The translations under genes were made by a program, and so were the position numbers. Below the pieces are notes generated by a model that worked only from the letters and a program-made list of their open reading frames with translations, was not told the DNA's origin and did not search any database. This document shows, piece after piece, positions 5,895 to 11,591 of a stretch of DNA of 11,591 nt. Location of the stretch: positions 1 through 11,591 of the forward strand of contig JAAETV010000754.1 of the NCBI GenBank assembly GCA_024227975.1. Direction: 5' to 3'. The DNA comes from Actinomycetes bacterium (GTDB taxonomy: Bacteria > Actinomycetota > Acidimicrobiia > Acidimicrobiales > SZUA-35). Position 1 is the first letter of the stretch. Every line of letters begins with the position of its first letter.

Positions 5895-8173
5895 GCTGGG
5901 ATCGGTTCAACCCGGGCCGGTACATGCTTGTGCCAGGGGGTGCCAGCGATGGCGTCCCTCCAGTCCAGAGTGGTCAGCTCGTTTGGTGAGACACCGGTGG
6001 CCTTGGCCTCGTTGTCGTCGCCGGGGTAGTCGAGGCCCATCCCGTTTGGCAGGGTGATGTGGCGCCGTTGGAGGGATTCGGTTGTCTCGACCACCGCCTC
6101 GGCCGCCCCGCCTCTTGTTACGACGCGGACCCGGGACCCGGTGTCTATGCCGAGCTCGGTGGCATCGAGAGGGTTCATCTGGAGGGCACCCTCGGCGTCC
6201 TTCTTGCGCCACGCCGGATCCCGGACGACGGTGTTGGCGGTGAAACTGCGTCGCTCGCCGGCGGCCAGGATGAAGGGGTAGTCGTCGCTGGCATAGGTGG
6301 TGGGGCGAGAAGGCAGTTCTGCCAGTTCGGCCAGCAACTCTGGGATGTCGAGGTGGAGCTTCTGGTCGGGGGTCTTCACCATCTCCCACGCTTGGTCGTA
6401 GTCGTGACGGGTGAACAGCACCCCGTCGTCGCCATCGAGGAAGGCGTCGAACAGGGCATCGCCGAGGGTGGCGTCGTCGCCATCGATGCCGGCTGCCCTC
6501 ACGGCGGCGCCGTAGCGCATGGCGCATTGCTGGGCACTGAACCAGAGGGGGGCGGCTCCCGCCATCCCTTCGGGCAAGGTTGGGCCCAGGGCCTCATAGA
6601 GGACTGCGGCCCCCACCCCGGCCAACTCCGGCTTGGCCGCTGACGCCTCGGCCATGGCGGCCGCGAACCCCACCCGGCTCTGCTTGGCCGCAGCCAGCAG
6701 GGGTGCGATGTCGGCTTCGTCGTAGACCCCGGCTTGGCGAATGAGCCTGGTGTGTATCTCGGGTTCGGACAGGGTGTCGCCCAAGGGTTCGAGCAGGGGT
6801 CGACGGAGGTAGAAGACGTTGTCGGGGAACTCCATGTTGAAGAAGGTGGCCTCGACCTTTTCGTATTGCGATGATGCTGGCAGCACATAGTCGGCCTCCC
6901 GGGCCGTCTCGGTCATGGCAACGTCGATGACCACTGAGAACTCGAGGGCTCGCATGGCCTGGCGGAAGGCGGGTGACTCAGCCAGCGAGTGGACGGGGTT
7001 GGCGCTCTCGATGAACATGGCCCTGACCCGCTCTGGGTGGTTGCTCAGAACCCCTTCGGCGATCTCGTTGCAGACCAGGAGGCCGGAGATGATCTGGCTG
7101 TTGGTCACCGGATCCCGGGGCTCGGATCCCGAAGCACCATAGCTGAACAAGGGGACGAGGCTGCTGTGGGTATTGACCCCACCGGGCTTGGCGAAATTGC
7201 CGGTCAGGGCCCACAACAGCTTCTGGAGGTATGAGACGAGAGTCGAGCTGGGGGCCATCTCTACCCCGAGATCCTCGAGCACGGCCATACTGGCAGCCTC
7301 GGCCATCCTGTTCGCCGTTCGCCGGATCAGATCCTCATCGACCCCACAGCGACGGGCGTAGTCAGCAACCGGCACCTGGGTCAGGGCGCTCAGCACGGCT
7401 TCCGAACCGACTGTGTTGTCGGCCAGCCAATCGGCAGCAGTCAGATCCTCTTGGGCCAGGACTCCGAGGATGGCGGCGATGCAGAATGCATCGGTTCCCG
7501 GCACGACCTGGAGGAAGTAGTCAGCCAAGGCTGCGGTCTCGCTCCGCTTGGGGTCGATCACGATCAGAGCCCGATCGGGGTCGCTGGAGAGGGCCTTGAT
7601 CGTGCGGCGAGCCTCGGGGATGCCATGAGAATGCCACGGGTTCTTGCCGACGAATAGGGCAACCTCACTGTGATGAAAGTCCGGCGAGGTGTGGTGGCCG
7701 ATCATGCGTCCGTCGACCCAAGCCTCACCGGTCTTCTCCTGAGCCATGGCATTGGACCTACGGGTGATACCGAACGCTCGCCTGGTTGCGGCCCCGTAGG
7801 CCCCACAAAGATGGTTCCCTTGGCCGCCGCCTCCGTAGTACAAGATGTTGTCGCCGCCGATGGCTGTCATCTTGGCCGCCACCTCCCTGATGGCGGTATC
7901 CCAGTCGATCTCCTCGTAGGAACCGTCATCACGACGGCGCAGGGGTGAGGTGAGTCGGCTCTTGGCGTTCTGGTAGTGGTTGATCCTGAGGGCCTTCTCG
8001 CACGTGTAGCCCTTGGAGGCCAGGTGGGCCTTGTTGCCCTTGACCCGGGTGATGTCCCCTCCGTCGAGCCTGACCTCGACCCCACAGTTGCACCCGCAGA
8101 GGACACACGCGGTCTTGTGCCAGACCTTGGTCGGATCGGGGGCGCTCGGCTGCGCGACAGAGGAGTCAGTCAT
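5891..8173 (-). CDS. Molybdopterin-dependent oxidoreductase with [4Fe-4S] domain (DMSO reductase superfamily)
   Basis: A 760-residue catalytic-type subunit. The N-terminal [4Fe-4S] site is Cys23-x2-Cys26-x3-Cys30-x27-Cys58, with an extra Cys28. The central part carries molybdopterin-fold segments (GGGGQGNHLCGAYG, FVGKNPWHSH, VIDPKRSETAALAD, FIESANPVHS, SSQYEKVEATFFN). A molybdopterin dinucleotide-binding domain fills the last ~130 residues (ALQMNPLDATELGI, then RRHITLPNGMGLDYPG). There is no twin-arginine signal, so it should be cytoplasmic. The usual Cys, SeCys, Ser or Asp ligand to Mo/W is not obvious; the corresponding stretch reads SNAMAQEKTGEAW (about 140-152). I prefer the ATG at 8173; a TTG two codons upstream is possible. 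It is the first gene of the minus-strand operon and its stop overlaps the MFS start. No separate electron-transfer subunit is encoded nearby. The substrate is unknown; relatives act on formate, nitrate, sulfoxides or hydroxylations. Confidence 0.94.
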   Translation of the reverse strand: MTDSSVAQPSAPDPTKVWHKTACVLCGCNCGVEVRLDGGDITRVKGNKAHLASKGYTCEKALRINHYQNAKSRLTSPLRRRDDGSYEEIDWDTAIREVAAKMTAIGGDNILYYGGGGQGNHLCGAYGAATRRAFGITRRSNAMAQEKTGEAWVDGRMIGHHTSPDFHHSEVALFVGKNPWHSHGIPEARRTIKALSSDPDRALIVIDPKRSETAALADYFLQVVPGTDAFCIAAILGVLAQEDLTAADWLADNTVGSEAVLSALTQVPVADYARRCGVDEDLIRRTANRMAEAASMAVLEDLGVEMAPSSTLVSYLQKLLWALTGNFAKPGGVNTHSSLVPLFSYGASGSEPRDPVTNSQIISGLLVCNEIAEGVLSNHPERVRAMFIESANPVHSLAESPAFRQAMRALEFSVVIDVAMTETAREADYVLPASSQYEKVEATFFNMEFPDNVFYLRRPLLEPLGDTLSEPEIHTRLIRQAGVYDEADIAPLLAAAKQSRVGFAAAMAEASAAKPELAGVGAAVLYEALGPTLPEGMAGAAPLWFSAQQCAMRYGAAVRAAGIDGDDATLGDALFDAFLDGDDGVLFTRHDYDQAWEMVKTPDQKLHLDIPELLAELAELPSRPTTYASDDYPFILAAGERRSFTANTVVRDPAWRKKDAEGALQMNPLDATELGIDTGSRVRVVTRGGAAEAVVETTESLQRRHITLPNGMGLDYPGDDNEAKATGVSPNELTTLDWRDAIAGTPWHKHVPARVEPIPA

Positions 8174-8217
8174 TGCCAAAACCTAGGCCCACCACCCCGA
8201 AGCGGCAAAGGCATCGC

Positions 8218-8259
8218 GTTCACAACCTGTTCGTGACTCTGAACAGGTCGTGAACACGA
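8218..8259. promoter_or_regulatory. Inverted repeat in divergent promoter region, candidate operator
   Basis: GTTCACAACCTGTTC (8218-8232) and GAACAGGTCGTGAAC (8241-8255) are reverse complements at 14 of 15 positions, separated by 8 bp. A second, nested palindrome, TCGTGAACACGA, covers 8248-8259, and TCGTGA recurs at 8231-8236 and 8248-8253. The element is 45 bp before the molybdenum-enzyme ATG and 78 bp before the lipoprotein ATG, between divergent genes. No U-run follows on either side, which argues against an intrinsic terminator. A dimeric or tetrameric repressor site controlling one or both directions is the likeliest reading; no regulator gene lies in the window. Confidence 0.6.
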
Positions 8260-8321
8260 GCCCGATTCGTGCATGGGGTCGGCTCCTGTCTGGTTTGCTC
8301 GCCCAGTGCGTGTATTCGACC

Positions 8322-8327
8322 AAGGAG
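8322..8327 (+). promoter_or_regulatory. Ribosome binding site of the lipoprotein gene
   Basis: AAGGAG lies 5 nt before the ATG at 8333. It decides that start over an in-frame ATG at 8273, which would add 20 residues unlike a signal peptide n-region and has no such site. Confidence 0.85.
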
Positions 8328-8332
8328 TACCA

Positions 8333-9754
8333 ATGAGCAATCAAGCCCCTGAACCGGACGAGGTCAGCAAGGAAGCTGCTGGCCGTCGGTCCAACCTGGC
8401 CCGCCTACTTGGAGCCGTGCTGGCCCTGAGCTTGGTCGCGGCTGCCTGTAGTAGTCAGGCCTCCGTCGATGAAGCAGTGGATGCCGGTCAGGACACCGAC
8501 GAGGACGCCATGGACGATGACGCCATGGACGATGATGCCATGGACGATGATGCCATGATGGAAGATGGTGGCACCGTCACGGTGACCATCGAGAACATCG
8601 CGGAGTTCGCCATCAGCGACAGTGGTGCCTTTGCCGTGCCGGCCAGCGCCAACGATCCCGCTCCTGCTCTTCCTGGTGACGCCTACGAGTTCAGCGTCAA
8701 CGCTGGCCCGGGCCAGCGCCTCTCGTTTGCCACCATGTTCGTCCAGTCCAACGACTGGATCTTCGCCCCCGACCCGGCTGGGATCAATCTCTACGATGCC
8801 AGCGGTGATCCAGTCTCGGGTGACGTGACCGACCAGGTCCTCATCATCGATGCTGGCACCGAGATAGACCAGTCGATCGGTGAGGGGCCTGACCAAGCTC
8901 CCCGCCAGTCAGGCCCAGACACCGGGGATGACGACGAAGACGGCACCGTGCGCCTCGTCGACCGTGATGCCGCCGACTATGTGGCCGTTACCCTCTCCCC
9001 GGGTGCCGACGGTCAATTCGATGTGCGGATCGAAAACGTGTCGGATATGGCAGTCGTGCCCACCCCACTTGCTCCTGGCGTCTACGCCGTCCACCACGAT
9101 GACACAGTCCTGTTCGAGCTGGGTGAGGTCGATGCCGGTGACGGGCTCGAAGCTCTAGCCGAAGACGGTGACCCCACAGGCCTGACCGAGCATCTGGCTG
9201 ATCTGACGGGGACGACTACGCCCCTGGCCCCCGGAGCATGGGTTGCTACCACTTCGGAGGACGTGACCCTGTTCGAGTTGGGTGAGCCCGACAATGGGAT
9301 GGGGCTCGAGGCTCTGGCCGAAGACGGCGACCCATCGATGCTGAACGATGCCCTGACCGGCGCTGATGGGGTCGGTCACAATGGGGTCTTCACCACACCC
9401 GACGGTGGTAGCGAGCCCGGTCCCGTTCTACCTGGCTCCTCGTACTCGTTCGTGGTTCCGGTGGCAGAGGGTGAGCGACTGTCCTTTGCCACCATGTTCG
9501 TTCAGTCGAACGACTGGATCTTCGCCACCCCCGAGGCCGGTCTGGAGCTGAGCGGGCTCTCGGGCGATATCACCGATGAGCTGATCGTGGTCGATGTCGG
9601 GACCGAGATCGACCAGGAGCCGGGCTTCGGGCCCGACCAGGCCCCTCGTCAGGCTGGGCCCAACAGTGGTGCCGATGACCCCGACTCCGAGGTGAGGATT
9701 GTCGAAGGTCGTGACGCCGCCCTCCATATTCGGGTGACGGTTGAAGCCTCCTGA
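8333..9754 (+). CDS. Lipoprotein with duplicated spondin_N-like domains
   Basis: A 473-residue exported lipoprotein. A charged n-region (GRRSNLAR) and a hydrophobic stretch (LLGAVLALSLVAAAC) lead to the lipobox Cys39. An acidic DDDAM repeat linker (about 58-75) follows, then sequence resembling bacterial spondin_N domains: an IENIAEFAISD strand, a segment at 114-223 (SFATMFVQSNDWIF, GPDQAPRQSGP), two tandem ~52-residue repeats from residue 245 (PLAPG...LFELGE...GLEALAEDGDP), and a second copy of the SFATMFVQSNDWIF/GPDQAPRQAGP module at 367-473. The acidic loops after GPDQAPRQ may bind calcium; that is a guess. It should be anchored to the outer face of the cytoplasmic membrane. It stands alone, divergent from the MoCo operon and convergent with the MaoC operon. 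Its role is unknown: adhesion, matrix or ligand binding are all possible. Confidence 0.9.
   Translation: MSNQAPEPDEVSKEAAGRRSNLARLLGAVLALSLVAAACSSQASVDEAVDAGQDTDEDAMDDDAMDDDAMDDDAMMEDGGTVTVTIENIAEFAISDSGAFAVPASANDPAPALPGDAYEFSVNAGPGQRLSFATMFVQSNDWIFAPDPAGINLYDASGDPVSGDVTDQVLIIDAGTEIDQSIGEGPDQAPRQSGPDTGDDDEDGTVRLVDRDAADYVAVTLSPGADGQFDVRIENVSDMAVVPTPLAPGVYAVHHDDTVLFELGEVDAGDGLEALAEDGDPTGLTEHLADLTGTTTPLAPGAWVATTSEDVTLFELGEPDNGMGLEALAEDGDPSMLNDALTGADGVGHNGVFTTPDGGSEPGPVLPGSSYSFVVPVAEGERLSFATMFVQSNDWIFATPEAGLELSGLSGDITDELIVVDVGTEIDQEPGFGPDQAPRQAGPNSGADDPDSEVRIVEGRDAALHIRVTVEAS
8504..8557 (+). repeat. 15-bp tandem repeat coding the DAMDD linker
   Basis: About 3.6 in-frame copies of a 15-bp unit, GAYGCCATGGACGAT, encode DAMDD repeats just after the lipoprotein anchor. 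Copies differ only by a GAC/GAT change, suggesting recent slippage-type expansion. The product is a flexible, highly acidic spacer between membrane and folded domains. Confidence 0.9.
9065..9379 (+). repeat. Tandem ~52-residue internal repeat in the lipoprotein
   Basis: Two adjacent units starting at 9065 and 9221 each encode PLAPG, LFELGE and GLEALAEDGDP in the same order, offset by 156-159 nt. The second leads into the spondin-like module at 9431. The pattern fits a duplication of the front half of one domain. Confidence 0.85.
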
Positions 9755-9812
9755 AGGTCACGTCCTGATCAGATGGCTGGGGCCCAAGCCACCCTGTCGA
9801 CGGCTCACAGTT

Positions 9813-9857
9813 GGACCGCCATCGTCGAGTTTCAAACGAACTCGACGATGGCGGTCC
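9813..9857. terminator. Perfect 19-bp inverted repeat over the maoC-like stop codon, candidate bidirectional terminator
   Basis: GGACCGCCATCGTCGAGTT (9813-9831) and AACTCGACGATGGCGGTCC (9839-9857) are exact reverse complements around a 7-nt loop. On the minus strand the first arm is the last codons of the MaoC-like gene and the stop codon TGA lies in the loop. It sits between converging genes, 58 bp after the lipoprotein stop. No T-run follows in either direction, so termination would be of the hairpin-only type suggested for actinobacteria; an mRNA 3'-end stabiliser is equally possible. The repeat itself is certain, its function is inferred. Confidence 0.6.
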
Positions 9858-10233
9858 CCAGCACGCTGGTTCGACCGTCATCGGTGGTGACGGTCAGGTC
9901 GAGCTCGGCGGTGCGGGCCTCGTCGTCGGTGTCAGTGACCGCTCCGTTGACGGTTGGGACGGTGCCGACCACCAGGGGGGCGCGGAACACGGTATCGAGG
10001 CTCTTGATACGACAGCCGGGCGCCCAACGGTGGATCATGGCTGCCAGCAAGCCCTGGCTCATGATCCCGGGTACCAGTGCCCCAGGGAGCCCCTCGGCCT
10101 TAGCCGCCTCATGGTCGGTGAAGCGGGGGAACGCCATCTTGGCGGCCTCGGTGAACTGCCGGATGCACTCCATCGAGATGTCAGGGTGCTCGGTTGGCAG
10201 CTCGTCGCCGAGCTCGATGTCTTGGTAACGCAT
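9832..10233 (-). CDS. MaoC-like hotdog-fold protein (dehydratase family)
   Basis: A 133-residue protein with a single MaoC-type hotdog domain: a YQDIELGDELP opening, the FTEAA...FPRFTDHEAAK helix region, GALVPGIMSQGLLAAMIHRW (the buried hot-dog helix) and an edge strand near SLDTVFRAPLVVGTVPTV. Such proteins hydrate enoyl-CoA or dehydrate hydroxyacyl-CoA. The active-site Asp-x4-His of R-hydratases is replaced: Met33 and Phe38 occupy those positions. The gene follows the other hotdog gene by 47 bp, and the two probably form a heterodimer, as do HadA/HadB or ChsH1/ChsH2 in mycobacteria. The ATG has no strong ribosome site. The last codons form one arm of a 19-bp hairpin. Confidence 0.88.
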   Translation of the reverse strand: MRYQDIELGDELPTEHPDISMECIRQFTEAAKMAFPRFTDHEAAKAEGLPGALVPGIMSQGLLAAMIHRWAPGCRIKSLDTVFRAPLVVGTVPTVNGAVTDTDDEARTAELDLTVTTDDGRTSVLGTAIVEFV

Positions 10234-10280
10234 GCTGGTGCAGTGCCCTTCGTTAGGTTCGACGCGGTCGAGCGAGCGTG

Positions 10281-10721
10281 TTAGTCGATGTTGCGGATCA
10301 TCCGCCAGTCGACAGTCGAGACCGGTTCGTTGTCCTGGTTGACGAAGGCCATCCGCTGAACGATGAAGACCATCGTGCCGGACCGGCCCGTCTTTTCGTA
10401 GATGTCGGCGACCGTGACGGTCGCGGTCAGTGTGTCACCGGCTCTGATGGAGCCGTTGACCACGACCGACTTGCCCCCGTCGATCCCCCGGCCCGAGATC
10501 TTGGGGAAGTCTTCGGGCAGGATTCGCCGCGACACCAGGTGGGTGGTGAAACCGGGGTGGGCTTGGAAGTCAGGATTGTCAGGATCGGTGAAACGGGGAT
10601 CGGTCTCACCACAGGCTTCGGCCCAGGCCAACATGTCATCCTGGTTGGCGGTGAAGGTTGCGATGTCGAACTGCTCCCCGATCCATCGTTCCTTGATCGC
10701 ATCCAGATCTGGCTCGGTCAC
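10281..10721 (-). CDS. MaoC N-terminal (FAS1-like) dehydratase-domain protein
   Basis: A 146-residue hotdog protein of the MaoC_dehydrat_N type. It shows a long AIKERWIGEQFD opening, a WAEACGETDPRFTDPDN segment, and a GKSVVVNGSIRAGDTLTATVTVADIYEKTG strand region typical of these subunits. The hydratase Asp and His are Glu39 and Phe44, consistent with a structural or substrate-binding subunit, as in HadA/HadC. The GTG start at 10721 is supported by AAGGAG 5 nt upstream (complement of 10727-10732). It lies 64 bp after the PHP gene and 47 bp before the second hotdog gene, on one probable transcript. It is expected to pair with that neighbour to act on a CoA thioester; the substrate, fatty acyl or steroid side chain, is not determinable. 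Confidence 0.9.
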   Translation of the reverse strand: MTEPDLDAIKERWIGEQFDIATFTANQDDMLAWAEACGETDPRFTDPDNPDFQAHPGFTTHLVSRRILPEDFPKISGRGIDGGKSVVVNGSIRAGDTLTATVTVADIYEKTGRSGTMVFIVQRMAFVNQDNEPVSTVDWRMIRNID

Positions 10722-10785
10722 GGGGTCTCCTTCTTCTCCGGTCGGACGCTGCGTTGGGAGTGGTTGGCGTGCTCCCGGTTGCCCA

Positions 10786-11421
10786 TTACACCGGCTCCCG
10801 GAGGTTCACGGCGCTGAACTTGCCACTTTGTAGGGCCGCTACCAGGTCAGCGACGTCGACGATGTTGTCCTCGAACTCGGTGGCGCAGAACCCGATCCGG
10901 CTCACGATATGGCTGTCACTGCCGCCGAACCCCCGGTACCCGTGGCGCTCTGCCCCTTCGATCGAGATCTCATCTTCGCCCGGGATGCTGCCTCCGTTCA
11001 GGGTTTCAACAGTGTGGACCCCTTCGACGGGTCCCTTGCGCTCATAGTGGGCGAACAGGCCGACATTCGTGCGTCCCGGATGGCAGGGGGCGGCGAAGGC
11101 ACCACAGCGTTCGGCCGCCGCCAGCACCTCAGGCAGGGGGTTGTCGACCTTGGCGAAGTCGAAGCTGTTGACGAGGTCGTCGTTGACCCCGAACACCAGC
11201 ACATGGCCGTAGTCGGTCTCGACCTCGCTCGCCTTGAGGATCACCAGGCCGTACTCGTCCTCCAGGGGGCGGTAGTCGGAGGTGTCGTCCCATTGGCGAT
11301 GCTCAGTGAGCACGAAGCCGTCAAGGCGGATGGCCTTCTTGCGGATCCATTGACAGTAGTTCTCGACCTTGGCCCGACCATCGTCGGAGACGATGGAGTG
11401 GGTGTGAAGATCGAGGATCAT
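10786..11421 (-). CDS. PHP-domain metal-dependent hydrolase
   Basis: A 211-residue stand-alone PHP domain. All metal-site motifs are present: DLHTHS (4-9), TEH (39-41), SEVE (65-68), CHP (His114) and GSDSH (Asp169, His171), enough for a di- or trinuclear site. PHP proteins hydrolyse phosphoesters, for example histidinol phosphate, 3',5'-nucleoside bisphosphates or cyclic phosphates, and a few are amidohydrolase-like. It is too short for a DNA polymerase fusion and lacks extra domains. The ATG overlaps the stop of the DUF35 gene as ATGA, so the two are co-translated, and the MaoC pair follows. Its presence in an acyl-CoA operon is unexpected and its substrate is unknown. Confidence 0.92.
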   Translation of the reverse strand: MILDLHTHSIVSDDGRAKVENYCQWIRKKAIRLDGFVLTEHRQWDDTSDYRPLEDEYGLVILKASEVETDYGHVLVFGVNDDLVNSFDFAKVDNPLPEVLAAAERCGAFAAPCHPGRTNVGLFAHYERKGPVEGVHTVETLNGGSIPGEDEISIEGAERHGYRGFGGSDSHIVSRIGFCATEFEDNIVDVADLVAALQSGKFSAVNLREPV

Positions 11422-11591
11422 GCGGTCGTGAACCGGGGAACGGCAAAGGCTTCACCGTCATCGCGCTCCTGGGTGGCGAAATCGGCGACGACGGCCATCC
11501 CAATCGAGACCGAATCTGGGTCGCAGCCGACGATGTTCGTCAGCAAGCGCGGCCCTTCCTCCAGGTTCACATAGGCCATCACGTAGGGGCA
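11418..11591 (-). CDS. DUF35-type OB-fold protein, C-terminal fragment
   Basis: The last 57 codons of a gene that enters from beyond the right edge; the minus-strand frame is open from 11591 to TGA at 11418-11420. The sequence (PYVMAYVNLEEGPRLLTNIV, then CDPDSVSIGMAVVADF and AFAVPRF) matches the OB-fold end of DUF35 proteins, which carry an N-terminal zinc ribbon, outside the window here. In actinobacteria such proteins bind acyl-CoA enzymes such as thiolase-like or lipid-transfer aldolases, as ChsH2 does with Ltp2. The stop overlaps the PHP start. The family call rests on a short fragment. Confidence 0.8.
   Translation of the reverse strand, partial: CPYVMAYVNLEEGPRLLTNIVGCDPDSVSIGMAVVADFATQERDDGEAFAVPRFTTA

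Noticed and set aside
5218..5925. A 235-codon minus-strand frame overlapping the MFS gene
   Set aside because: It is the same strand in another frame as the MFS gene, which has clear membrane helices; the product is Arg/Ser/His-rich and without motifs.
6059..6643. A 194-codon plus-strand frame
   Set aside because: It is antisense to the molybdopterin oxidoreductase C-terminal half; no recognisable domain or ribosome site.
9775..9790. Near-palindrome GGCTGGGGCCCAAGCC after the lipoprotein stop
   Set aside because: It has no loop to form a proper hairpin and one mismatched pair; the longer perfect repeat just downstream is the better candidate.
9858..9869. Short palindrome CCAGCACGCTGG
   Set aside because: It lies within the MaoC-like coding sequence with a 2-nt loop; expected by chance in high-GC DNA.
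10909..11574. A 221-codon plus-strand frame
   Set aside because: It is antisense to the PHP gene and DUF35 fragment, both of which have conserved motifs; the product shows none.

Overview
The window is high-GC DNA, densely coded, with short intergenic gaps. It reads as chromosomal sequence from an actinobacterium. A mycothiol-dependent maleylpyruvate isomerase-type protein, several acyl-CoA enzymes and a spondin-domain lipoprotein with an acidic DDDAM linker fit that. A member of the Acidimicrobiia is my best guess, made from general resemblance only. No tRNA, rRNA, insertion sequence, CRISPR array or phage gene is visible, and no gene-free stretch exceeds 160 bp.

Layout. (1) Plus strand, 2-2908: the C-terminal part of an acyl-CoA synthetase that starts outside the window, overlapping by ATGA a metallo-beta-lactamase-fold hydrolase; then a protein joining a nitroreductase domain to an SRPBCC (START-like) domain. 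(2) Minus strand, 8173 down to 2918: a probable four-gene operon of a molybdopterin/[4Fe-4S] oxidoreductase, an MFS transporter (overlapping it by 4 nt, TTG start), an atypical short-chain dehydrogenase and an MDMPI/DinB-fold protein. It converges on region 1 with only 9 bp between stop codons. (3) A 159-bp divergent intergenic region, 8174-8332, carrying a 15-bp inverted repeat, and a plus-strand lipoprotein built of rearranged spondin_N-like repeats. (4) Minus strand, 11591 down to 9832: a probable operon of a DUF35-type OB-fold protein (partial), a PHP-domain metallo-hydrolase, and two small MaoC-type hotdog proteins. It converges with the lipoprotein gene; a perfect 19-bp inverted repeat straddles the last stop codon.

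How the genes may work together (inference). The acyl-CoA ligase, SDR, MaoC pair and DUF35 protein are the usual parts of CoA-linked breakdown of lipids, steroids or other hydrophobic carbon sources in actinobacteria. DUF35 and MaoC proteins in such clusters often form complexes with thiolase-like or lipid-transfer enzymes, so one may lie just beyond the right edge. The MoCo enzyme with its own transporter, SDR and thiol-dependent isomerase-like protein looks like a separate uptake-and-oxidation module. The substrate cannot be read from the sequence.

The most notable observations are the 19-bp hairpin over the maoC-like stop codon, the operator-like inverted repeat in the divergent promoter region, the mosaic duplication in the lipoprotein, the nitroreductase-SRPBCC fusion, the PHP hydrolase inside an acyl-CoA operon, and three apparent enzymes (SDR and both MaoC proteins) without the usual catalytic residues.
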